Origin: JAIYDQ01 sp034408855
GTDB taxonomy: Bacteria; Planctomycetota; Planctomycetia; Pirellulales; Pirellulaceae
Direction of reading: 5' to 3'
Length of the DNA stretch: 64,000 nucleotides
Assembly (NCBI GenBank): GCA_034408855.1
Contig: JAWXCK010000074.1
Location: forward strand, 141,795 to 205,794
In this document: positions 25,901 through 34,640 of the stretch, in pieces
Layout of the letters: each line of letters begins with the position of its first letter
How positions within the stretch are numbered: the first letter of the stretch is position 1
Program-made: the position numbers and the translations under genes
Notes under the pieces: generated by a model
Told to the model about the DNA's origin: nothing
Seen by the model: only the letters and a program-made list of their open reading frames with translations
Database searches by the model: none

Positions 25901-28900
25901 TGATGCGAACTCGTACATAACCTTGGATTTTGAGTTCATTAAAAAACGCGTCATCTAATACAACTTCTCGATTCAGGCTCGATTCGATCGGTGCAAGAAT
26001 CAATGCCCGAGTTCCCTTTGGCATACTGATAACGCGGTCGATAATTTGATCCAGAGTTTGTGTCCCGACGGGATTGTCGCATTGAGGGCAGTGCATCGTC
26101 GCGAGTCTTGCCATTAAGACTCGCAGATAGTCATAAATCTCGGTCACCGTCCCAACCGTCGATCGCGGAGTATGACCAAGGCTGCGTTGTTCGAGCGCAA
26201 CCGACGGAGCTAGTCCTTCAACGGTATGTACAATGGGCTTCGGCATTTGACCGACGAATTGCCGAGCATACGAACTGAGACTTTCCGTATAGCGACGTTG
26301 TCCTTCGGCATAGATGGTATCAATCGCCATCGACGTCTTGCCGCTTCCGCTCTTCCCGCAGAAGACGGTCATCTCTCCATGATCGAGCGTCAAGTCGACA
26401 TCTTGTAGATTGTGCATCGCCGCCCCTTGAACCACTAACTGACGAACGCGTTCAGCAGTCTTGGCAAGCACTGACGTTCCCTTCACCGCTCGCTTTTTCG
26501 TTCCCTTCAATTTCTTACCGGATAACGCGGCTTGTTTCGCAAGCGCCTGTTGGAAATGTTTGGCCAATGCCAGGCCGGTCGCCGATTTTGTATTCTTAGC
26601 CAATGCTTCGGGTGTTCCAGTAGCGATGACCTCTCCGCCGGCGGCACCACCTTCCGGTCCCAAGTCGATGATCCAATCGGCAGCCTGAATCAGATCCAAG
26701 TTATGCTCGACGACGATGACCGTATTGCCGCGATCGACGAGACTTTGTAACACCGATAGCAACATGTTTATGTCATGAAAGTGCAGGCCAGTAGTTGGCT
26801 CATCGAGAACATAGAGCGTTCGCCCTGTTGCCCGTCGGCTCAGTTCCTTGGCAAGTTTGATCCGCTGCGCCTCGCCTCCGGAAAGTGTCGGCGAAGGTTG
26901 CCCTAGCTTCAAGTAATCGAGCCCAACATCGTGCAGTGTTTGCAGTTTTTCATAGATCTTAGGGATCGATTGAAAATGTTCGAGAGCTTCCTGGATATCC
27001 ATCTCAAGGCAATCGGCAATCGACTTTCCTTTGAACAGAACTTGAAGTGTTTCATGATCGTAGCGACGACCATTGCATACCGGGCAAATCACCCAAAGAT
27101 CAGCCAACATTTCCATATCGAGACGCGTCGAGCCATTACCTTCGCAAGCACCACAGCGTCCTCCGTCGGTATTAAAACTGAATCGACCTGGCAAATAACC
27201 GCGCTTCTTCGATTCCGGCAGCTTCGCATAGAGATCGCGAATCTCGTCGAAGACTTTGACGTAAGTTGCCGGATTGCTTCGCGGCGTCCGACCGATCGAA
27301 CTTTGATCGATATCGATAATTTTGTCTAAGTGCTCGATACCACTGATCTTTTTAAATGCCTCCGCCGTTTCGTCGGCGCCATTGAGTTCATGTCTTAGGT
27401 AAGGCGTCAGGACATCGGTGATGAGTGAGCTTTTCCCGCTTCCGCTAACACCCGTCACGCAAACAAGACATCCGAGTGGGAACGCGACATCGATGCTCTT
27501 GAGATTGTTCTGATGAGCGCCAAGGATGCGAAGTCGTTCGCCGGTGCCCTTTCTTCGAATTTTCGGAGACGTGACCGTTGCGCGACCGCTCAGATACTGC
27601 CCGGTCAGACTTACTGTATTTGCCGCGATTGCATCGGCATCGCCTTGAACAATCAACTGTCCACCGCGAACTCCTGGCCCCGGCCCGAAGTCGACGATCC
27701 GATCGGCAGCATGCATCGTATCTTCATCGTGCTCGACCACCAGAACCGTATTACCGAGATCGCGAAGTCGTTTCAAGGCCGTCAACAAGCGTTCGTTGTC
27801 CCGCGGATGGAGACCAATCGATGGCTCATCGAGAACATACGTCACGCCGACCAACCCAGAACCAATTTGCGAAGCGAGTCGAATACGCTGTGATTCTCCC
27901 CCCGAGAGCGACGGAGCAGCGCGATCTAACGAGAGATAGTTGAGACCGACTTCGAGCAAAAAACCTAGTCTCGAACAGATTTCTTTGAGCGCTTCGCCGG
28001 CGATCTGTTTTTGTAGATCCGATAAAATCAGTTTCTGAAAGAACTCAAGCGCATCGCCTAACGGCATGCGACCGACGTCGGGCAGTGAGAACCAATTGTC
28101 GCGGGTCGCTGTTTTCGACTCCAATCTCACAAACCTCCCCTGTGCATTCAATCGCTGGCCATGACAAACCCCGCACGGCAATTGATGCATGTATTTTTCA
28201 TACTGCCGACGTTGCAACGGATTCTTAAAATTGTTCCAAGCCGAAACTAACTCGGGGATGATACCCGCAAAGTGTCCGGCGAATTTTCGCGGGTTTCGAC
28301 CAGCGCGAATCGTGTAGGTTACCGATTGCTCGCCGGTACCGTAGAGCCATAGCTGCCTCGCTTCTTCGGAGAGCGATTTCCAAGGCGTCTTGAGCAGCTC
28401 GCCTTTGGCAAGTCCAAGCATATGTTCGAGCATCGTGGCGACGCTCTGCATTTGAATGCGTTGCCAGCGAGACATTCGAGCCCACTTACCCAATAGGGCG
28501 ATCGCGCCGCCTCGGATCGATAACTTCGGTTCTGGAATCAGCAGCTCAGGGTTCATCGTGTAGAGTTCGCCAAGTCCGTTGCAGGCGTGACACATTCCTT
28601 GCGGCGAATTGAAACTCAACAACTGAGGAGACGGCGGTGGATACGAGACCCCGCATGTCGGGCAAGCATACTGTGCAGAAAAAACGATCTCGTCACCGGA
28701 CGCCATCGGTTCGGAACTCGCCTTTTTCTTGGATGGCTGCCGTTCCTGCATCGGCGCGACCAACATCGTTCCTTCCCCGATGCGAATCGCGGTATCAACC
28801 GCTTCGGCAATTCTCGCGCGACTGCTAGCATCGATCTGCAATCGATCGATCACGACTTCGATCGTATGCTTCAACTGCTTCTCGAGTGTTGGCGGTTCGG

Positions 28901-29471
28901 CCAGATTGACAACCTGGCCATCGACACGCGCACGATTGAAGCCTTGCTTGCGGAGATCCTCGAAAAGATCGCGATACTCCCCTTTCTGGCCGCGAATCAT
29001 CGGTGCCAAAACGATGTATACCGGCCCGGCGGGCAAGTTGACGATTCGGGCTACAATCTGATCGCGAGTCTGGGCGGTAATGGGGACATCGCATACAGGG
29101 CAAAAACCGGTTCCTACCCGAGCAAACAAAACGCGCAGAAAATCGTTGATTTCGGTCATCGTTCCGACGGTGCTTCGCGGATTCTGTCCAGTCGATTTCT
29201 GTGAGATGGAAATCGATGGGCTTAGCCCAGAAAGAAAATCGACGTCGGGTTTCGGAAGCTGACCAATGAACTGACGAGCATACGTCGAAAGGCTTTCGAG
29301 ATAACGCCGTTGCCCCTCGGCAAAAATCGTATCGAAGGCTAACGAGCTTTTCCCGCTCCCCGAGACTCCCGTAAAACAAATCAATTGGTTACGAGGCAAC
29401 GAAACATCTACATTCTGAAGATTATGTTCCCGAGCCCCGCGAACGACAATCGGAAGGTTAAGCAACGGCAT
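22941..29471 (-). CDS. uvrA: Double-length UvrA (tandem fusion) with C-terminal extension
   Basis: Excision-repair damage sensor UvrA in which two full UvrA units are joined in one chain of 2,176 residues; normal UvrA has about 950. Four ABC ATPase sites are visible: Walker A GVSGSGKSSLAFD, GVSGSGKSSLITD, GKSGSGKTSMAID and GPSGSGKSSLIND, each with an LSGGE signature and a Walker B of the DEPSIGLHPRD/DEPTTGLHF type. Each unit keeps both zinc modules (for example CPTCGVSY...CHACNGLG and CGACEGNG...CPVCNGRRY). The second unit starts near residue 990. A tail of about 230 residues, rich in Trp, Pro and charged residues, follows the second UvrA and resembles nothing I recognise. The protein may work as an intramolecular dimer. 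Confidence 0.95.
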   Translation of the reverse strand: MPLLNLPIVVRGAREHNLQNVDVSLPRNQLICFTGVSGSGKSSLAFDTIFAEGQRRYLESLSTYARQFIGQLPKPDVDFLSGLSPSISISQKSTGQNPRSTVGTMTEINDFLRVLFARVGTGFCPVCDVPITAQTRDQIVARIVNLPAGPVYIVLAPMIRGQKGEYRDLFEDLRKQGFNRARVDGQVVNLAEPPTLEKQLKHTIEVVIDRLQIDASSRARIAEAVDTAIRIGEGTMLVAPMQERQPSKKKASSEPMASGDEIVFSAQYACPTCGVSYPPPSPQLLSFNSPQGMCHACNGLGELYTMNPELLIPEPKLSIRGGAIALLGKWARMSRWQRIQMQSVATMLEHMLGLAKGELLKTPWKSLSEEARQLWLYGTGEQSVTYTIRAGRNPRKFAGHFAGIIPELVSAWNNFKNPLQRRQYEKYMHQLPCGVCHGQRLNAQGRFVRLESKTATRDNWFSLPDVGRMPLGDALEFFQKLILSDLQKQIAGEALKEICSRLGFLLEVGLNYLSLDRAAPSLSGGESQRIRLASQIGSGLVGVTYVLDEPSIGLHPRDNERLLTALKRLRDLGNTVLVVEHDEDTMHAADRIVDFGPGPGVRGGQLIVQGDADAIAANTVSLTGQYLSGRATVTSPKIRRKGTGERLRILGAHQNNLKSIDVAFPLGCLVCVTGVSGSGKSSLITDVLTPYLRHELNGADETAEAFKKISGIEHLDKIIDIDQSSIGRTPRSNPATYVKVFDEIRDLYAKLPESKKRGYLPGRFSFNTDGGRCGACEGNGSTRLDMEMLADLWVICPVCNGRRYDHETLQVLFKGKSIADCLEMDIQEALEHFQSIPKIYEKLQTLHDVGLDYLKLGQPSPTLSGGEAQRIKLAKELSRRATGRTLYVLDEPTTGLHFHDINMLLSVLQSLVDRGNTVIVVEHNLDLIQAADWIIDLGPEGGAAGGEVIATGTPEALAKNTKSATGLALAKHFQQALAKQAALSGKKLKGTKKRAVKGTSVLAKTAERVRQLVVQGAAMHNLQDVDLTLDHGEMTVFCGKSGSGKTSMAIDTIYAEGQRRYTESLSSYARQFVGQMPKPIVHTVEGLAPSVALEQRSLGHTPRSTVGTVTEIYDYLRVLMARLATMHCPQCDNPVGTQTLDQIIDRVISMPKGTRALILAPIESSLNREVVLDDAFFNELKIQGYVRVRINGHTTSIDERPELANRGRYQLEIVVDRIKVDTKDRSRIADSLETALGLGKGQIRIAIHSDDRPEPQWETQTHSLTLACHACGLSFQPLTPHSFSFNTQLGWCSDCDGLGVRQGTNPAALLDATKSLSEGGMLLWPKLDRSLSREMLNCFCAQTGIPIDAPIGVMNVKHRNFLLFGTGDQNFAMNGFSFRYRGLYPTLDVAARSSQTLRMRLESYTAEVECQTCRGSRLRAEAAKSRFHDLTIAELVAMPLGELLATLKNWTLDSREQKIASELIREVVSRVSFLVEVGLDYLSLGRAANSLSGGEAQRIRLAGQLGSGLCGVLYVLDEPTIGLHPRDNHRLVKALHRLRDLGNTLIVVEHDRDVIASSDGLCDFGPGSGHEGGRIVAQGTPAQIARSKTSVTGPFLSGKKAIPIPRNRRISEKESLPTADAGSTSDQHWLGIRGAKANTLRDIDVDIPLGSLVAVTGPSGSGKSSLINDILYPALARRFHRAMIKVGHHRTIEGTRWIDKVVRVDQSPLGTSPSSTPATYTGVFDLIRELYAKLPESKVRGFTARQFSYNVPGGRCEKCEGNGRRRIEMHFLPDVWIECDACHGRRYTEETLTVRYQGKSIHDLLEMKIGQVRDLLINLPKIRRILTTLCDVGLDYIALGQSAPTLSGGEAQRVKLATELSRPDTGRTIYLLDEPTTGLHFEDVAKLIGVLHRLVDVGNTVVVIEHNLDVIKSCDWVIELGPEAGWHGGQLVFSGTPEKLVEFAMGSTKNSSRKSLSKSKKPIDIPQRLRCHTGEALDRILKAGPYEPRSVYDPAIELTPRAGDQSMSDIAKQSLSPWQVDGRKWHLEKGLDRRGKPVLWDRSMLRPIIERIESSGICGEIDWNSSSVVEIPGKVKSRGWFLHALTAESPWLKLKFRIPKGHFTKPDLLELFKLPPLSQLEGVQAFHRDARTYVEVGSDWMEIELRPHLRSEIDNPTFWNWLDQALAAFDDATKDH

Positions 29472-29667
29472 CTGTCAACGCAATTCGGCCAAGGAGTGTA
29501 CAACCATAAGTTTACCTTTAGACCAATACTCTAGCGACTTGTAAACCTGTCTCCCCATTCATCGGGAAGTCAAAAAAGTCGGTACATTTTCAATTGCCGA
29601 AGTCCGATTTGCGATATAATCTCGTACTGTGGCGATTGAGAATTCAATGGAAAGGATAAGCGAGTCT

Positions 29668-30282
29668 ATGGTTATGACACTCAAAACATCCGAAGTGGTT
29701 TCCGCTGAATCCTTGGGCGATACAAACGCATCATCTGATTTACAGGTCAATGCGACGAGTATCATGCTAGTCGATGATTCGTTCGTCCTGCGAGACCGAT
29801 TGGTCGAAGCGTTTCAAGAACGAGGATTGCGCGTTTCGATAGCAGGTGACTGCGATGAAGCGGTTCAGGTTTTTCGTCGGGAGCCAACCGACTTGGCTGT
29901 CGTCGATTTACGCATGCCGGGCCGAACCGGACTGACGCTGATTCCGGATCTAAAGAAAATCAAACCCGACGTCAAAATAGTCATCCTATCGGGATTTGGC
30001 AGTATTGCGACCGCCATCGACGCCATTCGACTAGGGGCGACCAACTTTATCCCCAAACCTGCGGATGCCGACGATATCTTGATGGCCTTTGCCCGCGGCG
30101 ATGCGAGTATCGAACTGCAAGAAGAACCGAATACTATTCCAGTTCCAACACTTGCACAGGCGGAATGGGAACACATTCATCGCGTGCTCGCCGATTGCAG
30201 CAATAACATCTCCGAAGCCGCTCGACGATTGGGAATTCATCGGCGTTCACTCCAGCGCAAATTGCGAAAGCGAGCTCCGTAG
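29668..30282 (+). CDS. RegA/ActR-type response regulator
   Basis: Two-component response regulator of about 204 residues. The receiver domain has LVDDS, phosphoacceptor D80 in VVDLRMPGRTGL, SGFGS and the lysine in FIPKPAD. A short linker leads to a C-terminal Fis-type helix-turn-helix (NISEAARRLGIHRRSLQRKL) as in RegA, ActR and PrrA, which control redox- or energy-related genes. I prefer ATG 29668, with AAAGGATAAG upstream; starts at 29629 (GTG), 29647 and 29674 are also in frame. No histidine kinase is adjacent. Its proximity to respiratory genes (20 kb) proves nothing. Confidence 0.88.
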   Translation: MVMTLKTSEVVSAESLGDTNASSDLQVNATSIMLVDDSFVLRDRLVEAFQERGLRVSIAGDCDEAVQVFRREPTDLAVVDLRMPGRTGLTLIPDLKKIKPDVKIVILSGFGSIATAIDAIRLGATNFIPKPADADDILMAFARGDASIELQEEPNTIPVPTLAQAEWEHIHRVLADCSNNISEAARRLGIHRRSLQRKLRKRAP

Positions 30283-30352
30283 AACGCTTGACCTGATTGG
30301 CTGTGTCAGCGCGAATTACCTTTCATCATTTACTTGAAAATCTAGGACGATA

Positions 30353-30655
30353 TTGATCAAAATTATTGCAGTGGGACAACCGGACGTTCCGCCCTTGGAT
30401 GTCCCAGATCGCTTTCGGATGGAAGTCGTCTATTTCATGACACCCGGCGATCATCCCGAAGCTCCGAAACTCGCACCCGATGAATATTGGATTCGTTCCG
30501 ACGAAGCTCGACAATGGTTGGATGACGGGATCGTCTCGCTCGTTTCGCCGCTGGCCGCCGACGCAACCGCCGATATCGAATTGACCGAGTATCACGAGCG
30601 ATGGCTTGAATGGTTGTTAGAAAATAATGTCGAGCACATTCGACTTTGTAGATAA
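30353..30655 (+). CDS. Small conserved-looking protein of unknown function
   Basis: 100-residue protein starting at TTG 30353, with AGGA about 6 bases upstream and no closer ATG. It reads KIIAVGQPDVPPLDVPDRF, then EYWIRSDEARQWLDDG and ADIELTEYHERWLEWLLEN. It is acidic, with aromatic helices and no signal peptide or cysteine motif apart from one C near the end. It lies 70 bases after the response regulator on the same strand and converges with the vWA gene. Function not recognised. Confidence 0.65.
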   Translation: MIKIIAVGQPDVPPLDVPDRFRMEVVYFMTPGDHPEAPKLAPDEYWIRSDEARQWLDDGIVSLVSPLAADATADIELTEYHERWLEWLLENNVEHIRLCR

Positions 30656-30664
30656 TACCAGCAG

Positions 30665-32368
30665 CTAGCCAATGATTTCGCGTTTCTGATTGACGTAATC
30701 CCAAATTACAAAACGGTCGAGGTCGTTGCCAGCCGTAAAGAAGACACGACCTTTGGTGCTCTGTGCGAGACGATGGGCAAAGCGAATGTCCTCCTCCGAT
30801 TGCGACCAACTGGGCACTAAAAACAGATTGATGACAATCCCTTCCTTGGCCGCCAAATATCCTTCGCGAAGCGTCGCTTCTTCGGTTCGAGGATCAGGCG
30901 GATAGAGCATATAAAGCATCTGCTCTTCAAAATGCGCCGTCGGCAGACCATCGGTGATCAGCACAATCTGCTTGTTGGGCGTATCGCAAGTGGCTAAATT
31001 TTGCCTAGCCAACCGAAGCGAGTGTTGGATATTCGTAAAGTGCGGGTGGATTTGATGCTCCGAAATTCGATCGTCGCTCATGTCGCAACAAAGTCGAATC
31101 CACGGGTCATGAATGGTCACCATCTTCGGCATCAAATCGATGATTTCACCTGGTTGCCGCAATTTCGCAAAGGTGAACATTTCGATAAATCGCAAAAAAT
31201 CGCCGGGGTATTCGGTTGTGATGAGTCCTTGCAATGCTAAGGCCATGCGTTTGACATTCATGTACTGGCCGTCGTAGCGCATCGAACCGCTCATATCCAT
31301 AATGACAACCGTTGCACACTTGGGTTGATTGCGAGTTCGAAATATCTCCAAATCGTCGCTTCGCAATCGAACGGGGCGATCGTTGGGACGTTTGATCATC
31401 GCATTGACTACCGACTGAGTCGTATCGAGATTGGCAAACGAATCGCCAAATTCATAGTTCTTTGTCGAAGGGAGCTCGACGCTTCCCTCGCCGACAATGC
31501 GACCGCTGTGGCGTCCCGATCGACCGGCTTGCAAATGACTGAAAATTCGTTCGAGCAGTTTGGCTTGAAATGTTTTGTAAGCCTTGGGCGTCAAGCGATA
31601 GCCACCCTTTTCGCCTTTATCAAGCCCTTGGCGTTCAGCTTGTTCACGAATGAGGTTTTCTATTTGTCGTTGTAACTCTTCGAGTTTCGACATGTCCTGC
31701 GGTTCCGCGAACTCGGCCAACGCTTCCATATCGATCAATCCGATCTGCGCATTCTTGGCCGCCTCTTCAAGTTGCTTTAATAGCTCGTCGATCTTCTCCA
31801 ATTCTTTTTTGACTTCGATCGCTTGCGGGATCGTCAGTCTCTCGGAGCCGGTAAACGCATACTTCGAAACGAGTTCATCGATCTGATACTTATCGCCGAG
31901 TGCTTCCATGGTTTGCACAATCTGCTGGGCAAACGGACTATTGTCATCATCGGCTTGATACCAAAGACGTTCGAGCAGATAAATCTGCTGATGGCGGATC
32001 GCAACGTTATAATCTGCGTTGAGCCGAGCGGGCGGTTTGACTTGTTTGGCTTGCTTCAAGAATCGTTCGCCAGCTTTTTTCTCGACGGCATCGGTTTCAT
32101 ATTTTGCGAGAATCCGCCGCTTGCGTTCTTCCAGCATAGCTCGAAGCATATCGAGGCTTGGTCCCAAACCGGCGATCTGACTAGGGTCCAATCGAATGGC
32201 TCGGGCGAGTTCCTCTTCCGTCAATTCTCGACTGCTGCCATACGCCATCGCATATTCAAAGGCACCGGAAACTAGATCGGGCGGCGGCTCAGTCGGACTT
32301 GGGAACTCAGCAGGATTAAACTTCTGATATGTATGAACAATCCCGCCAATAGTTTTTCGCGTTGTCAT
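30665..32368 (-). CDS. vWA-domain protein, partner of the ChlI/MoxR-like ATPase
   Basis: Cytosolic protein of about 567 residues from ATG 32368 (TTRKTIGGIVHTYQKFNP). The long N-terminal part is helical and charged, with coiled-coil character at about 190-260. The C-terminal von Willebrand A domain has the MIDAS motif VVIMDMSGSMRY, with the later metal residue in IVLITDGLPTAHF. It starts 5 bases after the ATPase gene ends. ATPase plus vWA pairs act as chaperone or metal-insertion systems (magnesium chelatase, RavA-ViaA, CoxD-CoxE). The client is unknown. A longer frame starting at 32515 overlaps the ATPase and is unlikely. Confidence 0.85.
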   Translation of the reverse strand: MTTRKTIGGIVHTYQKFNPAEFPSPTEPPPDLVSGAFEYAMAYGSSRELTEEELARAIRLDPSQIAGLGPSLDMLRAMLEERKRRILAKYETDAVEKKAGERFLKQAKQVKPPARLNADYNVAIRHQQIYLLERLWYQADDDNSPFAQQIVQTMEALGDKYQIDELVSKYAFTGSERLTIPQAIEVKKELEKIDELLKQLEEAAKNAQIGLIDMEALAEFAEPQDMSKLEELQRQIENLIREQAERQGLDKGEKGGYRLTPKAYKTFQAKLLERIFSHLQAGRSGRHSGRIVGEGSVELPSTKNYEFGDSFANLDTTQSVVNAMIKRPNDRPVRLRSDDLEIFRTRNQPKCATVVIMDMSGSMRYDGQYMNVKRMALALQGLITTEYPGDFLRFIEMFTFAKLRQPGEIIDLMPKMVTIHDPWIRLCCDMSDDRISEHQIHPHFTNIQHSLRLARQNLATCDTPNKQIVLITDGLPTAHFEEQMLYMLYPPDPRTEEATLREGYLAAKEGIVINLFLVPSWSQSEEDIRFAHRLAQSTKGRVFFTAGNDLDRFVIWDYVNQKREIIG

Positions 32369-32373
32369 AGAAT

Positions 32374-33795
32374 TTATAGTTCGTATTGAATCTTGCCGTG
32401 TTTGGCTGCTCGACTGATTCGATCCAAGCTGTAGAGACCGGCGAGTACAAACTCGACACACGATGCTCGAACGGCGGGATGTTCGGTCGCATTGACTTCG
32501 AAAGCCTTTTCCCAAACTGGCGGAACGTGCTTGAGCCGCTCAGCGTAGGCATCGCTGGGAAGCATATCGCCGACTTCGACGCGAATCCCCTTCGTAAAAA
32601 TCTCAGCGATTTCGGCTAGTCCGAATTCTTCGACATACTGTTGGAAGATGTTCTTGATAGCGGTCGCAATCAAAGCATCCAAGATTTGACGCTCGCTCAT
32701 CTGATGGCTTCCCATCAAATCGACTTCGAGTTTTCCAAGCGACGAAGTGTAAAGATGCCCTAGGTCGCTGATACGAGGAACGGCTAGACTCTCTCCAAGG
32801 ACCGCCGCTCGATGCTGCGACGAGGCGATCATCGTTCGATAATTTGCCAATGAAAATCTCGCCGAGACGCCAGAGGCTTGGTCGACGTACTTGCTTTTGC
32901 GAGCTTGAACTGTGATCTCTTCGATGATCTCGCTCATGAAGTATGGGACTTGAACGGGATAGTCACCGTCGAGATTCATTCCCGATTCTTGCTGAAGAAT
33001 CTGAATGCCTAAGTCGCGTTCGCGCGGATAGTGTGTCTGGATCAGACTGCCGATGCGATCCTTTAACTGCGGTATCACTTTGCCGCTGCGGTTATAAGTC
33101 GCTGGGTTGGCCGAAAAAAGTATCATCAAATCGAGATCAAATCGAATCGGGTATCCGCGAATCTGAACATCGCGCTCTTCTAGGATATTGAATAGTCCGA
33201 CTTGAACCATTTCATCCAACTCGGGCAATTCGTTCATCGCGAAAATTCCACGATGCAAGCGTGGCACTAGTCCAAAATAAAGAGCCTCTTCGGTTCCCAT
33301 GCCGACGCCATCGGTGAGTTTCGAAGGGTCGATCTCGCCGATGATGTCGGCGAATTTCGTACCAGGACTGAGTCTCTCTGCATATCGATCATCGCGATGC
33401 CACCACGCAATCGGTATTTCTTCCGGTGAATTTTCAGCCAAAAAGCGTTTTCCCTGAGCTGTAATCGGATGGTACGGGTCTTCATGAACAGGGCAATTCG
33501 GAATCGCAAGATACGGGACGTACTCATCGAGGAAACGGATCAAGCCACGCATCAAGCGACTTTTCGCTTGCCCCTTTTCGCCTAGAAACAACATATCGTG
33601 ACCCGCCAGAATCGCGATGTTGATTTCGGGGATCACCGTGTCTTCGTAACCGATAATACCGGGGAAGAGCGATTCATCGTTCGCTAACCTTCGCAGAAAA
33701 TTCGCCCGGATCTCATTCTTTACCGATCGGCTCGTCCATCCACTAGCCGTTAATTCAGCCAACGTTTGAGGGCGCGCAGAAAGCAGTTTCGTCAT
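32374..33795 (-). CDS. ChlI/MoxR-like AAA+ ATPase
   Basis: AAA+ ATPase of about 473 residues. Walker A is GEKGQAKSRL, the H2-insert/sensor region includes IFAMNELPELDEMVQVGLF, and sensor I is LMILFSANPATYNRSG, as in magnesium chelatase subunit I and MoxR proteins. ATG 33795 is preferred because GGAG lies about 7 bases upstream; an in-frame start 13 codons earlier lacks this. The vWA partner follows after 5 bases. Their pairing suggests an ATP-driven remodelling complex (inference). Confidence 0.87.
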   Translation of the reverse strand: MTKLLSARPQTLAELTASGWTSRSVKNEIRANFLRRLANDESLFPGIIGYEDTVIPEINIAILAGHDMLFLGEKGQAKSRLMRGLIRFLDEYVPYLAIPNCPVHEDPYHPITAQGKRFLAENSPEEIPIAWWHRDDRYAERLSPGTKFADIIGEIDPSKLTDGVGMGTEEALYFGLVPRLHRGIFAMNELPELDEMVQVGLFNILEERDVQIRGYPIRFDLDLMILFSANPATYNRSGKVIPQLKDRIGSLIQTHYPRERDLGIQILQQESGMNLDGDYPVQVPYFMSEIIEEITVQARKSKYVDQASGVSARFSLANYRTMIASSQHRAAVLGESLAVPRISDLGHLYTSSLGKLEVDLMGSHQMSERQILDALIATAIKNIFQQYVEEFGLAEIAEIFTKGIRVEVGDMLPSDAYAERLKHVPPVWEKAFEVNATEHPAVRASCVEFVLAGLYSLDRISRAAKHGKIQYEL

Positions 33796-33850
33796 CAACG
33801 GTATCTCCAGCAGACGTATCCGCAGTAAAAGCAAATAGCAGGTAATCTCT

Positions 33851-33878
33851 CTACAGCCGATCGATGCATCGGCAGTAG
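33851..33878. terminator. Hairpin between two minus-strand genes
   Basis: CTACAGCCGAT and ATCGGCAGTAG pair at 10 of 11 positions around a 6-base loop. It lies 20 bases past the stop of the 33899-34510 gene and before the ATPase gene. It has no clear T-run, so its role as a terminator is only possible. Confidence 0.4.
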
Positions 33879-33898
33879 CTAGATTGTATGCGAGCTGT

Positions 33899-34510
33899 CT
33901 AGTAGGATCTATTCGCTAGCCATGCTTTTAGCGAAAGAAAGAAGCGTTTGGTCCAAGTTGGACGGAAACGACTTAGCTCTTCTTCACCATGTCGTATCCA
34001 ATGCAGGACTTCACGAGCCCCATCAAGCGTTAAGGTACTACCCAATCGATCCTCGACGAGCGGTATGTCTTCGGAGAAGCGATCCAATGCAATCGATTCT
34101 CGAGGAACCGATAGCAAAGCTTCGGGATGCAAATTCGACGTTGCCATATCATCACGTTCGACAGCGTAACTCAATTGAATGCGTTCGTAGAATTGCAATC
34201 GATAACGCGGATCCAGTAAACGATAGGCAGAAGTAGCCAACTGTCCTAGCTGACGATCGATCTGTTCGAGCGTCTGCCGCGTCGAGCTTTCGGCCAATCG
34301 ATGGACAGCGGACTGAGTCGCACCGCGAATAGCAACCGAATTGCACTCGCCTCGCTTCAAACCAAGCCGATAAAAATCGGATGGCATAGCGAACGGACGG
34401 TGGGCGTCAAGTGGCGAGTTCATAATGCGAGACGGACGGCGCGTGGGGGAACGACCAAGAGCTCTCGCTCCTTTGCTTAAACCCAACTTCGGCGTAAAAG
34501 TTTCGTCCAT
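33899..34510 (-). CDS. Protein of unknown function
   Basis: 203-residue frame with a natural, amphipathic composition. It includes FAMPSDFYRLGLKRGE, RLAESSTRQTLEQIDRQLG, AYRLLDPRYRLQFYERIQL and a basic end RPTWTKRFFLSLKAWLANR. No signal peptide, membrane segment or known motif is visible. The start is uncertain: ATG 34510 or ATG 34423, neither with a good ribosome site. It lies upstream of the ATPase-vWA pair but behind a possible terminator hairpin. It may be lineage-specific. Confidence 0.6.
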   Translation of the reverse strand: MDETFTPKLGLSKGARALGRSPTRRPSRIMNSPLDAHRPFAMPSDFYRLGLKRGECNSVAIRGATQSAVHRLAESSTRQTLEQIDRQLGQLATSAYRLLDPRYRLQFYERIQLSYAVERDDMATSNLHPEALLSVPRESIALDRFSEDIPLVEDRLGSTLTLDGAREVLHWIRHGEEELSRFRPTWTKRFFLSLKAWLANRSY

Positions 34511-34600
34511 ACAGAGATAAGGACGGTTACGACGACCGCAAAGTTCAACATATTTTTTGGCGGCGGAGCAACCGCCATTGACCGCCGGCTAGGGGGCGAA

Positions 34601-34629
34601 TCACCCCAGGGCTGGGCTGATGAAAATGT
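34601..34629. repeat. GCTGGGCTGATGAAAATGT repeat, copy 1
   Basis: A 29-base stretch ending GCTGGGCTGATGAAAATGT matches 59727-59755 at about 25 of 29 positions. Both copies sit just outside the 3' end of a gene. Confidence 0.6.
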
Positions 34630-34640
34630 CCAACCGCAAC

